Of a stretch of 64,000 nt of DNA, positions 1 to 8,641 are shown one piece after another. The stretch comes from Flavobacteriaceae bacterium. Its GTDB lineage: Bacteria; Bacteroidota; Bacteroidia; Flavobacteriales; Flavobacteriaceae. A program made the translations under genes and the position numbers. How positions within the stretch are numbered: position 1 is the first letter of the stretch; each line of letters opens with the position of its first letter. The DNA is taken from positions 124,001-188,000 of the forward strand of contig JANQNQ010000005.1 of the NCBI GenBank assembly GCA_028279515.1, written 5' to 3'. The notes under the pieces were generated by a model. The model ran no database searches. It was not told the origin of the DNA and saw only the letters and a program-made list of their open reading frames with translations.

Positions 1-1458
1 TTCAAAAAACCATTTTGAACGAATGGATGGAAATCCTTTTGTCAAGTAGGCGGCAATAAATGGATGCGTATTTAATACGACGCCATTTTTAGCTGCCCCA
101 TTCTTATTTAAAATCTTTTCTAGATCAGAGGTGATCTTATCTACCAAAACGATTGGAGGCTCTACTTCGCCAACACCGTTCGGATTGTTTTCTCTGGTCT
201 TGATGGCCATCTCTGGCCTTACTCGTTGTCTAGTGATCTGTATCAGTCCAAATTTACTTGGAGGCAGGATCTTGTGTTTTGCTCTGTCCTCGCGCATCTC
301 GTTTCTGAGATGATCATATAATTTTTTTCTGTTTTCTGCACTACCCATGTCAATAAAATCGATGACGATGATACCGCCCATATCTCTGAGGCGCAATTGT
401 CTGGCGACCTCGCTTGCTGCGATTAGATTGACTTCGAGTGCTGTGTCCTCTTGGTTTTTAGCTTTGTTAGATCGGTTGCCGCTGTTTACATCAATTACGT
501 GAAGGGCTTCTGTGTGTTCTATCACCAGATAAGCACCTTTGCTCATGGAAACAGTTCGGCCAAAAGAGGTTTTGATTTGGCGCTCGATTCCGTGTTTTTC
601 GAAAATCGGAACGTTTGACTTGTACAGTTTTACTATAGATTCTTTTTTGGGTGCAATCTCTTGCACGTAATCTTTGATCTCCAGATAGAGCGTTTCGTCA
701 TCTACATGAATACCTGTGAAACCGTCATTAAAGATGTCTCTTAAAATAGAAGAGGCTCTGTTAAGTTCACTAAGTACTTTAGAAGGATGAGGAGCTCTAT
801 GGAGCTTTTTACACATGGCTGTCCAACGAGACAACAGGTTGTGTAGGTCTTTGTCCAGTTCAGCTACTTTTTTGCCTTGAGCTACTGTACGTACGATGAC
901 ACCAAAACCTTTCGGTTTAATGCTTTGAACAAGCCTTTTTAAACGGTCTTTTTCTTCTTTGCTTTCGATCTTTTGTGAGATTGAAATGCGGTCTGAAAAA
1001 GGAACCAATACTATATATCTTCCGGCAATAGAAAGCTCTGAGCTTATTCTAGGGCCTTTGGTCGATATAGGCTCTTTCACGATTTGTACAAGTAACGATT
1101 GATTGGCCTTCAGCACGTCTAATATGCTTCCGTCTTTATCAATGTCTGGATCAAATGGGAAATTCTTTAAAGTAAAATCTTTTAATTTACCTGTGCTTAC
1201 ACGTTTTACGAACTTCACAAGAGAAGAGAGTTGTGGGCCGAGGTCATGATAGTGCAAAAATGCATCCTTATCATAACCGACGTTCACAAAAGCGGCGTTG
1301 AGGCCAGAAACAGGCTTTCTGATCTTGGCGAGAAATATATCGCCTACAGAAAACTTACTGTTGTCTTCTTCTTTGTGTAACTCGATGAGTTTTCCATCCT
1401 TTAATAAGGCAAAATCAACTGCAGAGGAACCGGATCTAATGATCAATTCTTTATTCAC
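1..1458 (-). CDS. rng: Ribonuclease E/G family protein (RNase G type), 3' end outside window
   Basis: Endoribonuclease of the RNase E/G family, expected to trim rRNA and decay mRNA. The reading frame is open from a GTG at 1458 to the window edge (486 codons), so only the C-terminus, probably about 30 residues, is missing. The N-terminus begins NKELIIRSG and is followed by an S1-like region (SVGDIFLAKI, AAFVNVGYDKDAFLH). The later catalytic part carries HVIDVNSG and GGIIVIDFIDM, which hold the Asp metal ligands of the family. The GTG is chosen because the protein then starts exactly where Bacteroidota homologues do and no ATG lies nearby. A hairpin precedes the start (1473-1501). It is the last gene of a minus-strand run after the mS38-like and HU genes. 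Confidence 0.93.
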   Translation of the reverse strand, partial: MNKELIIRSGSSAVDFALLKDGKLIELHKEEDNSKFSVGDIFLAKIRKPVSGLNAAFVNVGYDKDAFLHYHDLGPQLSSLVKFVKRVSTGKLKDFTLKNFPFDPDIDKDGSILDVLKANQSLLVQIVKEPISTKGPRISSELSIAGRYIVLVPFSDRISISQKIESKEEKDRLKRLVQSIKPKGFGVIVRTVAQGKKVAELDKDLHNLLSRWTAMCKKLHRAPHPSKVLSELNRASSILRDIFNDGFTGIHVDDETLYLEIKDYVQEIAPKKESIVKLYKSNVPIFEKHGIERQIKTSFGRTVSMSKGAYLVIEHTEALHVIDVNSGNRSNKAKNQEDTALEVNLIAASEVARQLRLRDMGGIIVIDFIDMGSAENRKKLYDHLRNEMREDRAKHKILPPSKFGLIQITRQRVRPEMAIKTRENNPNGVGEVEPPIVLVDKITSDLEKILNKNGAAKNGVVLNTHPFIAAYLTKGFPSIRSKWFFE

Positions 1459-1472
1459 TCTGATTAATTTTT

Positions 1473-1501
1473 ATCCATACCCTAGTAAGGTATAGATGGA
1501 T
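1473..1501 (-). promoter_or_regulatory. Leader hairpin upstream of rng
   Basis: Inverted repeat ATCCAT..ATACC / GGTAT..ATGGAT about 15 nt before the GTG start on the minus strand. Its function is not known; RNase E autoregulates through its 5' leader in E. coli, so a similar role is only an inference. Confidence 0.35.
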
Positions 1502-1603
1502 TAAACAATAATTTTCACAGGTTACTAACCCGTCGAAATTCGATGCGCACCGGTAGCGGCTCTTGCCCGAATTTCTTTTTCAAAGAACGATTCTTTTAAA
1601 AAG

Positions 1604-1629
1604 AAAAAGTAGTTAAAGAACTACTTTTT
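1604..1629 (-). terminator. Terminator overlapping the end of the mS38-like gene
   Basis: Perfect 11-bp inverted repeat (AAAAAGTAGTT, 4-nt loop, AACTACTTTTT) followed on the minus strand by a T-rich tail. The stem contains the last codons and stop codon of the small basic protein gene. Confidence 0.75.
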
Positions 1630-1710
1630 CTTGTGGCGGTTTGCTCTTCTTCTTTTTTTACGCTTATGCGTGGCTACCTTGTGTCTTTTTCTCTTTTTAC
1701 CACTTGGCAT
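1621..1710 (-). CDS. Small basic AURKAIP1/COX24 (mS38-like) protein, 29 aa
   Basis: A 29-residue, extremely Lys/Arg/His-rich protein starting MPSGKKRKRHKVATHKRKK. This start and composition match the short AURKAIP1/COX24-domain proteins conserved across Bacteroidota, which are related to mitochondrial ribosomal protein mS38. It is probably a small-subunit ribosome component, inferred from family relation rather than seen here. It lies 43 bp downstream of the HU gene on the same strand, and a terminator hairpin overlaps its stop codon. It is easily missed because of its length. Confidence 0.8.
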   Translation of the reverse strand: MPSGKKRKRHKVATHKRKKRRRANRHKKK

Positions 1711-1753
1711 ATTTGCTGTGTTTTTTTTAATTAATATTTATGTTGTCGTATGT

Positions 1754-2044
1754 TTATTTAACTTCTACGTTGGTCTTAACACCTTCAACAAATACTTTAG
1801 CTGGCTTAAAAGCTGGGATGTTGTGAGCAGGAATCTTAATGGTGGTGTTCTTAGAAATGTTTCTTCCGGTTTTCTCTGCTCTTGTTTTGATGATAAAACT
1901 TCCAAATCCTCTTAGATAAACGTTATCTCCACTCTCTAAAGAATTCTTCACTTCATCCATAAAAGATTCTACAGTTGCCTGTACATCACCTTTTTCCATT
2001 CCTAGCTTTTCTGAAATCTTAGCTACAATATCTGCTTTCGTCAT
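1754..2044 (-). CDS. hup: HU/IHF family DNA-binding protein
   Basis: Nucleoid-associated protein of 96 residues, a normal HU length. It has the N-terminal helical dimerisation part (MTKADIVAKISEKLG), the central GFGSF turn and the DNA-binding arm around residues 55-75. The arm reads GRNISKNTTIKIPAHNIPAF, in which HN replaces the usual RNP-type Arg-Asn-Pro tip, as often seen in Bacteroidota. The C-terminus is VFVEGVKTNVEVK. A TATATTTG box 45-52 nt upstream is a likely promoter. The mutY operon diverges from the same intergenic region. Confidence 0.95.
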   Translation of the reverse strand: MTKADIVAKISEKLGMEKGDVQATVESFMDEVKNSLESGDNVYLRGFGSFIIKTRAEKTGRNISKNTTIKIPAHNIPAFKPAKVFVEGVKTNVEVK

Positions 2045-2088
2045 TTTAAATTAGTTTTATTATTTATTCGTAATAAATTTAGGGGTTG

Positions 2089-2096
2089 CAAATATA
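2089..2096 (-). promoter_or_regulatory. Probable -7 element (TATATTTG) for the HU gene
   Basis: Minus-strand TATATTTG fits the Bacteroidota TAnnTTTG -7 consensus upstream of the HU start. No well-spaced TTTG -33 element is visible, so the call rests on one box. Confidence 0.5.
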
Positions 2097-2180
2097 TAAA
2101 ATTAATTAAACAATAATCAGCCCCTAAACAATTAAAATTTAACTATATAAACTTAAATTTAGACCTTTTATTTTACAACC

Positions 2181-3245
2181 GTGAATTTTAGTAAAAAACT
2201 GATTGTCTGGTATTTACGCAATGGTCGACCACTACCATGGCGAGAAACTACTGACCCGTACCACATTTGGCTGTCCGAAATTATGCTACAACAAACTCGA
2301 GTAGCACAAGGAAAACCCTATTATTTCGCTTTCTTAGAGGCATTTCCTACAGTGCATGATCTTGCCGCTGCCTCAGAAGACCAGGTCCTCAAGTTATGGC
2401 AAGGACTCGGTTACTATTCCAGAGCACGCAATTTGCATGCCACATCTAAATTTGTGGCCAATGAACTTAGCGGAGTATTTCCAGACACCTATGAAGGTCT
2501 GTTAAAATTAAAGGGTGTCGGAGACTATACGGCAAGCGCCATTGCTTCCATTTGTTATAACCGACCTACCGCTGTGGTCGACGGAAATGTATATCGGGTA
2601 CTAGCCAGATATTTTGGTGTAGAGACACCTATCAACAGTACTAAAGGAGCGAAAGAGTTCAAGGCTCTAGCCAATGAGCTGATCGATTCAAAAGATCCGG
2701 CAACCTTTAATCAGGCTATTATGGAGTTTGGGGCGGTACAGTGCAAGCCACAAAGTCCCAATTGTCAAGATTGCCCGTTGAACGATGGCTGCGTCGCATT
2801 GCAGAAGAAACAAGTTGGGCAATTGCCAGTAAAACTCAAAAAACAGAAAATAAGACGTCGACATTTTAACTATTTAGTGGTTATAGGTGAGGATCAGAAG
2901 ACCGTGTTGCAACAGCGTACTCAAAAAGGGATTTGGTATCGCATGTACGAGTTTCCACTTATTGAATCGAACGAGAAGATCGACCGAGAGAAGTTGATGA
3001 ATCACGAAGCCTTCGAGAACCTGTCAAAAGGAAAGTTGTTATCGGTAACCAGGCACAATGATGAAGAGATTGTGCACAAACTTTCGCACCAGCACATTTA
3101 CACGACCTTTTGGATTGTTAGCGTCGAAACTATTATAGATACAAGCGCAATAGAACTTACTTCCATTTCTGAATATCCCGTCCCTATTCTGATTGCCAAT
3201 TTCATCGATGGCTTTTTGAAAGAAGAAACAAAAAGCATGGTATAA
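2181..3245 (+). CDS. mutY: A/G-specific adenine glycosylase MutY
   Basis: Base-excision repair enzyme that removes adenine mispaired with 8-oxoguanine. The 354 residues match the family length. Visible features are SEIMLQQTRV with catalytic Glu33, a helix-hairpin-helix (LKGVGDYTA, 110-118), catalytic Asp134 in VDGN, and a C-x6-C-x2-C-x5-C iron-sulfur cluster loop at Cys188, 195, 198 and 204. A C-terminal NUDIX-like domain for 8-oxoG recognition starts near residue 230. The start is GTG at 2181, giving the usual short N-terminus before the RPLPWR motif. It heads the mutY-ssb-gldE-gldD gene set. Confidence 0.95.
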   Translation: MNFSKKLIVWYLRNGRPLPWRETTDPYHIWLSEIMLQQTRVAQGKPYYFAFLEAFPTVHDLAAASEDQVLKLWQGLGYYSRARNLHATSKFVANELSGVFPDTYEGLLKLKGVGDYTASAIASICYNRPTAVVDGNVYRVLARYFGVETPINSTKGAKEFKALANELIDSKDPATFNQAIMEFGAVQCKPQSPNCQDCPLNDGCVALQKKQVGQLPVKLKKQKIRRRHFNYLVVIGEDQKTVLQQRTQKGIWYRMYEFPLIESNEKIDREKLMNHEAFENLSKGKLLSVTRHNDEEIVHKLSHQHIYTTFWIVSVETIIDTSAIELTSISEYPVPILIANFIDGFLKEETKSMV

Positions 3246-3328
3246 TTATTAGTATATTTTTAGTAACTTTAAGAAGGTCTTACACAAAATTAGATTAGTT
3301 TTGACCTATTCTATTTTAAAACGGAAAA

Positions 3329-3793
3329 ATGAGCGGAACATTAAATAAAGTAATGCTAATAGGGCATTTGGGAGATGAAGTGAAAATGCACTACTTTGAA
3401 GGAGGAGGTTCCATTGGAAGGTTTCCGTTGGCCACCAATGAGACGTATACAAATAGACAGACCGGCGAGCGCGTGACCAATACAGAATGGCACAATATAG
3501 TGGTGAGAAACAAGGCCGCCGAGATCTGCGAAAAATATCTGAGCAAAGGAGACCGAATTTATGTAGAAGGAAGAATTAAGACCCGTCAATGGCAAGGAGA
3601 GGATGGCAATACGCGCTATTCGACCGAGATCCAAGCCACTGATTTTACCTTTTTGACCACCAAAAAGGAAAGCCAAGGAGGAATGCCATCTAACCCTTCT
3701 CCAGCATCTCAACCAGCAACACCTGCCGCGCAAAAGCCAGCACAGGATACGTTTGTGGATGGGACGTCAGAAGATGATGACCTTCCGTTCTAG
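3329..3793 (+). CDS. ssb: Single-stranded DNA-binding protein
   Basis: SSB of 154 residues. An OB fold covers residues 1-112 (start MSGTLNKVMLIGHLG, core EWHNIVVRNKAAEICEKYL and VEGRIKTRQW). A flexible linker rich in Pro, Ala and Gln follows, then the acidic tip ending DDDLPF. That tip is the conserved SSB C-terminal peptide that recruits replication and repair partners. It follows mutY by 83 bp and precedes gldE, and it shares its tail with the DUF3127 protein at 35999-36373. Confidence 0.96.
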   Translation: MSGTLNKVMLIGHLGDEVKMHYFEGGGSIGRFPLATNETYTNRQTGERVTNTEWHNIVVRNKAAEICEKYLSKGDRIYVEGRIKTRQWQGEDGNTRYSTEIQATDFTFLTTKKESQGGMPSNPSPASQPATPAAQKPAQDTFVDGTSEDDDLPF

Positions 3794-3817
3794 CGATGTT
3801 TAACTAATACCTGTAAC

Positions 3818-5122
3818 TTGGACCCTGAACCTTCGAGTTTATTCATATCACTAGTTTCTTTTGATGGCCTATTGGCTGTCAAATGCATAGTTCTCCTACT
3901 GTTGTTAATCTGTTCAGCATTGATTTCTGGTGCCGAAGTTGCACTTTTCTCTTTATCAACTACCGAAGTAACGCAAGCCGAAGAATCCGGTTCAAAATCT
4001 ATGGGCATTATTGCACGTTTGATAGCAGAACCTAAGAAATTGTTGGCCACTATTTTAGTGTCAAACAACTTTATAAATATTGCGGTAGTGTTGCTCTTCG
4101 CCTCAATTGGAGAAGATATTTTTGCACATCTCGAACCTGGGTTCAAATTCTTCATCGAAGTTGTTTTGGTAACTGCTTTAATCCTATTGTTCGGAGAGAT
4201 CTTACCCAAGGTATATGCCAGTCGAAACAACGTGAAGTTTTCATCCTTTATGGCGAGACCATTACGTGTGCTAGATTGGTTATTGACACCCATCAGCATG
4301 CCGATGCGTTCGGTAACATCGTTTATGCACGAACGTTTCGGAAGACAGCGCTCCTCTAACCTATCGGTGGATCAATTGTCACAAGCGTTAGAGTTGGCCT
4401 CTGACGAAGATACGACCAAAGAAGAACAAAAGATTCTACAAGGAATTGTTTCCTTCGGAAACACGGATACTAAGCAGGTAATGACTCCGAGAATTGACCT
4501 GTTTGCATTGAATGAAGAGTCCGATTTTGAGGTAGTCATTGAAGAGGTAATTAAGAACGGTTTTTCTCGCATCCCTGTATATAAGGAAAATGTCGACACC
4601 ATAACGGGCGTATTGTACGTAAAAGACCTCTTAATACACATTGATAAGAAGACCTTTGACTGGAATGCATTGAAGCGCGAACCGTACTTCGTTCCAGAGA
4701 ATAAAAAACTAGATGATCTTTTAAAGGAATTCCAGGAGAAGAAAATTCACTTGGCTATTGTTGTCGATGAGTACGGAGGGACCTCAGGCGTCATTACGCT
4801 CGAAGATATCATCGAAGAGATCGTGGGAGATATTAGCGATGAGTTCGACGATGAAGATCTGGTCTATTCAAAATTAGACGATCACAACTATGTTTTTGAA
4901 GGAAAGACCGCTTTAAAGGATTTTTACCGAGTGATCAAGTTAGAAGATGAGAGCTCATTTGAAGATAGTAAGGGCGAGGCAGAAACCCTTGCAGGATTTG
5001 TCTTAGAGATCTCTGGAGGCTTTCCGAGGCGCGGAGAGAAAATAAACTTCGAGGATTATACGTTTACCATTGAGAATTTAGACAGAAAACGTATTAAACA
5101 ATTAAAAGTAACGTTGAATTGA
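3818..5122 (+). CDS. gldE: Gliding motility-associated protein GldE (CNNM/CorC-like)
   Basis: Membrane protein of 434 residues. It has an N-terminal CNNM-type domain with about four membrane segments (residues 10-140). A pair of CBS domains follows at about 200-330 (VMTPRIDLFAL, SRIPVYKENVDTITGVLYV, LAIVVDEYGGTSGVITLED), and a CorC_HlyC domain occupies the C-terminus. The order mutY-ssb-gldE-gldD is the usual flavobacterial gliding locus. GldE is known as a partner or suppressor of GldD in Flavobacterium johnsoniae. The start is TTG at 3818, giving MDPEPSS as in relatives. The gldD gene begins 1 nt after the stop. Confidence 0.92.
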   Translation: MDPEPSSLFISLVSFDGLLAVKCIVLLLLLICSALISGAEVALFSLSTTEVTQAEESGSKSMGIIARLIAEPKKLLATILVSNNFINIAVVLLFASIGEDIFAHLEPGFKFFIEVVLVTALILLFGEILPKVYASRNNVKFSSFMARPLRVLDWLLTPISMPMRSVTSFMHERFGRQRSSNLSVDQLSQALELASDEDTTKEEQKILQGIVSFGNTDTKQVMTPRIDLFALNEESDFEVVIEEVIKNGFSRIPVYKENVDTITGVLYVKDLLIHIDKKTFDWNALKREPYFVPENKKLDDLLKEFQEKKIHLAIVVDEYGGTSGVITLEDIIEEIVGDISDEFDDEDLVYSKLDDHNYVFEGKTALKDFYRVIKLEDESSFEDSKGEAETLAGFVLEISGGFPRRGEKINFEDYTFTIENLDRKRIKQLKVTLN

Positions 5123-5123
5123 T

Positions 5124-5675
5124 ATGAAGCATCTTTGGATTTTGGTTATCCCATTGTTGATGGTGAGTTGTGGAGGAGAGGTGGTCCCTAAGCCCGAAGG
5201 ACTTTTGCGTTTGGAGTATCCGGCACCTGTTTATAAAAAGGTGCAAGGAGATTGTCCGTATTCTTTCGAGATGAATCGACTGGCCCACTTGGTTCCAAAA
5301 GACAGTTGTTGGATCAATCTGCAGTACCCTAGCATGAAGGCCACCATTTACCTTTCGTACATGCCCGTAAGAAACAATATTGACTCGCTGTTGCGTGATG
5401 CGCAAAAACTTGCTTATAATCACGTGCAGAAGGCACAAGGCATCCCAGAACAACCTTTTGTAAACCCAGACGACAATGTTTATGGAATGTTCTACAGCGT
5501 GTTGGGCGACGCAGCTTCGCAATCTCAATTCTATGTGACTGATAGTACCAAACACTTCTTAACTGGGTCATTGTATTTCTACGCAAAACCTAATTACGAT
5601 TCGATCTATCCGGCTGCTGTGTACTTGCAAAAAGACATTCGACACATCATGGAAACCTTTTCTTGGCAAGAGTGA
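5124..5675 (+). CDS. gldD: Gliding motility lipoprotein GldD
   Basis: Lipoprotein of 183 residues needed for gliding and the type IX secretion machinery in F. johnsoniae. The signal peptide ends in a lipobox (LLMVSC, lipidated Cys16). It is followed by the family signature PKPEGLLRLEYP and the conserved C-terminal FYAKPNYDSIYP. It lies 1 nt downstream of gldE and is almost certainly co-translated with it. No clear hairpin terminator follows, only a T-rich stretch at 5682-5688. Confidence 0.94.
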   Translation: MKHLWILVIPLLMVSCGGEVVPKPEGLLRLEYPAPVYKKVQGDCPYSFEMNRLAHLVPKDSCWINLQYPSMKATIYLSYMPVRNNIDSLLRDAQKLAYNHVQKAQGIPEQPFVNPDDNVYGMFYSVLGDAASQSQFYVTDSTKHFLTGSLYFYAKPNYDSIYPAAVYLQKDIRHIMETFSWQE

Positions 5676-5695
5676 TTCGCGCTTTTTTTCAAACC

Positions 5696-5759
5696 TGACA
5701 TTTGTCATATTTTAAGGATGAACACCGTCCTAACTTTGCTATAGTTTAAAAAAGTTAGG
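5696..5759. promoter_or_regulatory. Palindromes and -7 box upstream of the small membrane protein gene
   Basis: This short region holds three signals. TGACATTTGTCA at 5696-5707 is a 12-bp palindrome. TAACTTTG at 5731-5738 fits the -7 consensus. CCTAACTT (5729-5736) and AAGTTAGG (5752-5759) form an inverted repeat that ends one base before the ATG at 5761. Confidence 0.45.
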
Positions 5760-5760
5760 T

Positions 5761-6042
5761 ATGACACTATATGCAAAAATTCAACAAGATTGGAATGAAC
5801 ATTTTACAGGATATTCGGCTTTAGCGATCATTGTTTCGACCATGATCGGATCGGTAGCCGTTATGATGATACTTTCACAAGGGGTGGGCTTATGGCAGCT
5901 GTTTCAACTATTTCTTTGTGTATCTGTATGTATGGCGCACAACGCCTCCATATTAACAGTCCAAAAGCCCAAGGTTGTACTCGATCTTCTTATTGCTAGT
6001 GTGGTGTTAAATAGCACGTTGGTGTTATTGAATAGTCTTTAA
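5761..6042 (+). CDS. Small integral membrane protein, function unknown
   Basis: A 93-residue protein with three probable membrane segments (about 18-40, 43-60 and 70-92). A short polar N-terminus (MTLYAKIQQDWNEHF) precedes them. I do not recognise a named family. It is a single-gene unit between gldD and the convergent cydAB operon, with its own -7 element and a palindromic upstream site, so it may be separately regulated. The inverted-repeat terminator at 6068-6093 follows. The coding call rests on the clean start, the hydrophobic pattern and the promoter. Confidence 0.7.
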   Translation: MTLYAKIQQDWNEHFTGYSALAIIVSTMIGSVAVMMILSQGVGLWQLFQLFLCVSVCMAHNASILTVQKPKVVLDLLIASVVLNSTLVLLNSL

Positions 6043-6067
6043 TTGTTTTGCAAGAAGAAGATAGATG

Positions 6068-6093
6068 AAGGCTCCTGGTTTACCAGGAGCCTT
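6068..6093. terminator. Terminator between the small membrane protein gene and cydB
   Basis: Perfect 11-bp inverted repeat (AAGGCTCCTGG / CCAGGAGCCTT) with a 4-nt loop, placed between convergent genes. The T tail is weak on both strands. Confidence 0.65.
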
Positions 6094-6098
6094 TGCTT

Positions 6099-7136
6099 TT
6101 AGTAGCTGGTCTCGTCCAGTGTTACTTTTCCCCAAAAGGTTCGATACACAAAATAGGTGTAGCCTAGCACTAGCGGACCGCCGATAGCCGTAAACGTCAT
6201 CATTATTTTCAATGATTTCACAGAAGCCGCCGCATTGTAGATATCAATATTATATTGCGGATCCACGGTCGAAAGTAAAAGAGTGGGATATAGTTCGATG
6301 GCCACCAAGACGAGTAATAGCGCAATGGTCAATGATGAGAACAAAAAAGCAAGTTTAAAGCGCTTTCTGTTTGCCAAGCGTGGTACATTGGCAATGCTAA
6401 GAAAGGTAAGCAACGGAATGGCAAACAACGCTGGGTTGCTCTTAAAATCATCCGATAGATGCGGTATGTACAACAGTGTGTATAAAGTAGTAATCGCAAA
6501 GCTCACCATAAAGAAGATCATCCCTCTTTTCAAAAGCAGCGTCAACTTGGCAAAAAGCCGTCCTTCGGTCTTAAGCAAAAGGTAGATGGCACCGTGCGCC
6601 ATAAATAGCGATAGTGTTGTAATGCCAGTCATCAATGCATACGGATTCAAAAATTCGAAGAACCCTTCCCCTTGATATAAATAATTAGGACCCACAGCAA
6701 TGCCTTGAAGCACGTTTCCGAGTACAACGCCTAATAAGAACGCCAGCATAATGCTCGAAATGCAATACGAAGTATCCCACAATCGTTTCCACCATTTCAT
6801 TTCTTCTTTTCCGCGGAATTCAATTGAGATGGCCCTGAAAATGATAAAGACCAAAAAGAGCATAAAGGGTACGTAGAGTGATGAGAATAGTGTTGCATAC
6901 ATCACCGGAAACCCTGCAAATAGGGCTCCGCCACCAATCACTAACCAAACCTCGTTTCCGTCCCAAACAGGGCCAACAGCATTAAGAGCAATTCGGCGAC
7001 TGTGTTCTTTCTTGAAAAAGAGGTGCCAGGCACCCGCCCCAAAATCGAAACCGTCCAAGATCGCGTAGCCTGAGAATAGCCCTCCGACTACCAAATACCA
7101 CCAAGTGGGATAATCTAAACCTAAAAGTGTTTCCAT
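6099..7136 (-). CDS. cydB: Cytochrome bd ubiquinol oxidase subunit II
   Basis: Subunit II of the high-affinity bd-type terminal oxidase, an inner-membrane protein of 345 residues with about nine membrane segments. Family features are YAILDGFDFGAG near residue 30, GPVWDGNEVWLV near residue 55, and RAISIEFRGKE. It starts 1 nt after the cydA stop and is surely co-transcribed with it. No CydX-like small gene was found downstream; the next bases hold a terminator. Confidence 0.96.
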   Translation of the reverse strand: METLLGLDYPTWWYLVVGGLFSGYAILDGFDFGAGAWHLFFKKEHSRRIALNAVGPVWDGNEVWLVIGGGALFAGFPVMYATLFSSLYVPFMLFLVFIIFRAISIEFRGKEEMKWWKRLWDTSYCISSIMLAFLLGVVLGNVLQGIAVGPNYLYQGEGFFEFLNPYALMTGITTLSLFMAHGAIYLLLKTEGRLFAKLTLLLKRGMIFFMVSFAITTLYTLLYIPHLSDDFKSNPALFAIPLLTFLSIANVPRLANRKRFKLAFLFSSLTIALLLVLVAIELYPTLLLSTVDPQYNIDIYNAAASVKSLKIMMTFTAIGGPLVLGYTYFVYRTFWGKVTLDETSY

Positions 7137-7137
7137 A

Positions 7138-8517
7138 TCAATTGCCAGTTAAAACGTTGGTTATATCTTTTTGTAGTGGTCGTTTCTCAATATCACCTTC
7201 ATCATAAGGTCCGTGTTTGATCTTTTTGTTCAGCAGATAAATGAACAGCACTAGCAACAAGGCATATACGAAGAAGAACAGGATCAGCGAGAACAATAAT
7301 TGATTCTTTGTGACTGCCTGTGAAAACGCATCAGACGTTCTCAACAATCCATAAACGACCCATGGCTGTCTTCCCATCTCTGCAGCGAACCAACCCACCT
7401 GATTGGCGATTTGAGGTAAAAACGCAGCGAAGACGAAGACCCAGAGCAACCATTTCTTATCGAAGAGTTTTCCGCGCCACCAAACAAAGCAGGCGTAAAG
7501 CGTGAGAAAGATCAAAAACATGCCAATGGCTACCATGATGTGGTAAAATTGAAACACTGCATTTATTTGCGACGGACGTTCATCTTCTGGAAATGCATTG
7601 AGTCCCGTCACCGGAGCTTCGGTATCATATTCCAATAAGAAGGAGAGTCCGCCGGGAATCTTTAGCCCAGTGACCTTCTGGTTTTCTTTATCTACCCATC
7701 CCAGAATGTACATGTCGGCAGGAGCGCTTGCTTCAAAATGGCCTTCCAGAGCGGCGAGTTTGGCGGGTTGATTTTTAGCAACACCATCGGCCGATCGATG
7801 TCCGGTAAACAATTGCCCTAATGAGAAAACGGTTGCGACAACCAAAGCAATTTTAAACGCGTTTTTGGAAATGGCGACATAGCGCCCTTTAATTAAATAA
7901 TAGGCGTGAACGCTCAATACCAAAAAGGCCCCAGCTAAGAAAGCACCTAGCCATACATGCGTCAGTCGGTCTACACTTGAAGGGTTAAACACCATCGCCC
8001 AAAAATCAGTGATCTCGGCACGGGCATTGAGACCTTCGCCAACGATATGATAGCCAGCCGGTGTTTGCTGCCAACTATTGGCAACGACAATCCACACAGC
8101 CGAAAACATGGAACCCAAGAAAACACCAATGGTCGATACAAGGTGTACCCAAGGTTTTACACGGTTCCAGCCAAATAAGAGCACGCCTAGAAAACCACTT
8201 TCTAAAGCAAATGCAAAAATACCTTCGGCGGCGAGAGCGCTGCCAAACACGTCACCGACGTAACGTGAATATACGGCCCAATTGGTGCCGAATTCGAATT
8301 CCATGACAATACCAGTGACGACCCCGATACCAAAGGTGAGGGCAAAGATTCTTGTCCAAAATCTGGCAAGGGTTTCGTATTGTTTGTCTCCTGTTCTGAT
8401 GTATTTACTTTCGAAGATGACCATGAGTAATCCGAGTCCGATGCTCAAAGGGGGATAGATGTAATGAAAGGCAATCGTGAAAGCAAATTGAATGCGAGCT
8501 AAAACTTCTACATCCAT
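7138..8517 (-). CDS. cydA: Cytochrome bd ubiquinol oxidase subunit I
   Basis: Subunit I, which binds the b558, b595 and d haems and oxidises quinol. It has 459 residues. Visible features are the haem-ligand His18 in AFHYIYPP, the GxxTG segment after [22 protein letters not shown], the axial-Met region YHIMVAIGM and the GRQPWVVYG motif. The Q loop looks short, as in most non-enterobacterial enzymes. It allows respiration at low oxygen, and cydB follows at once. Confidence 0.96.
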   Translation of the reverse strand: MDVEVLARIQFAFTIAFHYIYPPLSIGLGLLMVIFESKYIRTGDKQYETLARFWTRIFALTFGIGVVTGIVMEFEFGTNWAVYSRYVGDVFGSALAAEGIFAFALESGFLGVLLFGWNRVKPWVHLVSTIGVFLGSMFSAVWIVVANSWQQTPAGYHIVGEGLNARAEITDFWAMVFNPSSVDRLTHVWLGAFLAGAFLVLSVHAYYLIKGRYVAISKNAFKIALVVATVFSLGQLFTGHRSADGVAKNQPAKLAALEGHFEASAPADMYILGWVDKENQKVTGLKIPGGLSFLLEYDTEAPVTGLNAFPEDERPSQINAVFQFYHIMVAIGMFLIFLTLYACFVWWRGKLFDKKWLLWVFVFAAFLPQIANQVGWFAAEMGRQPWVVYGLLRTSDAFSQAVTKNQLLFSLILFFFVYALLLVLFIYLLNKKIKHGPYDEGDIEKRPLQKDITNVLTGN

Positions 8518-8613
8518 AGTTTTTATATTGAAGTGTTATAGGAAATTTGCTACTATAAATTTACGAATAAAACAGGGGATAACCTGCTCATTTCAATGGT
8601 ATTTTACACAAAA

Positions 8614-8639
8614 AAACGGAAGCTAATTAGCTTCCGTTT
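8614..8639 (-). terminator. Rho-independent terminator after the 8642 lipoprotein gene
   Basis: Perfect 10-bp inverted repeat (AAACGGAAGC / GCTTCCGTTT) with a 6-nt loop, followed on the minus strand by a run of seven T. Confidence 0.85.
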
Positions 8640-8641
8640 CT

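Noticed and set aside
3356-3733. A 125-residue minus-strand frame opposite ssb
   Set aside because: It is a shadow of the conserved SSB gene with biased Cys/Trp content and no family.
5094-5555. A 153-residue minus-strand frame opposite gldD
   Set aside because: It is fully covered by gldD, a well supported gene, and shows no domain.
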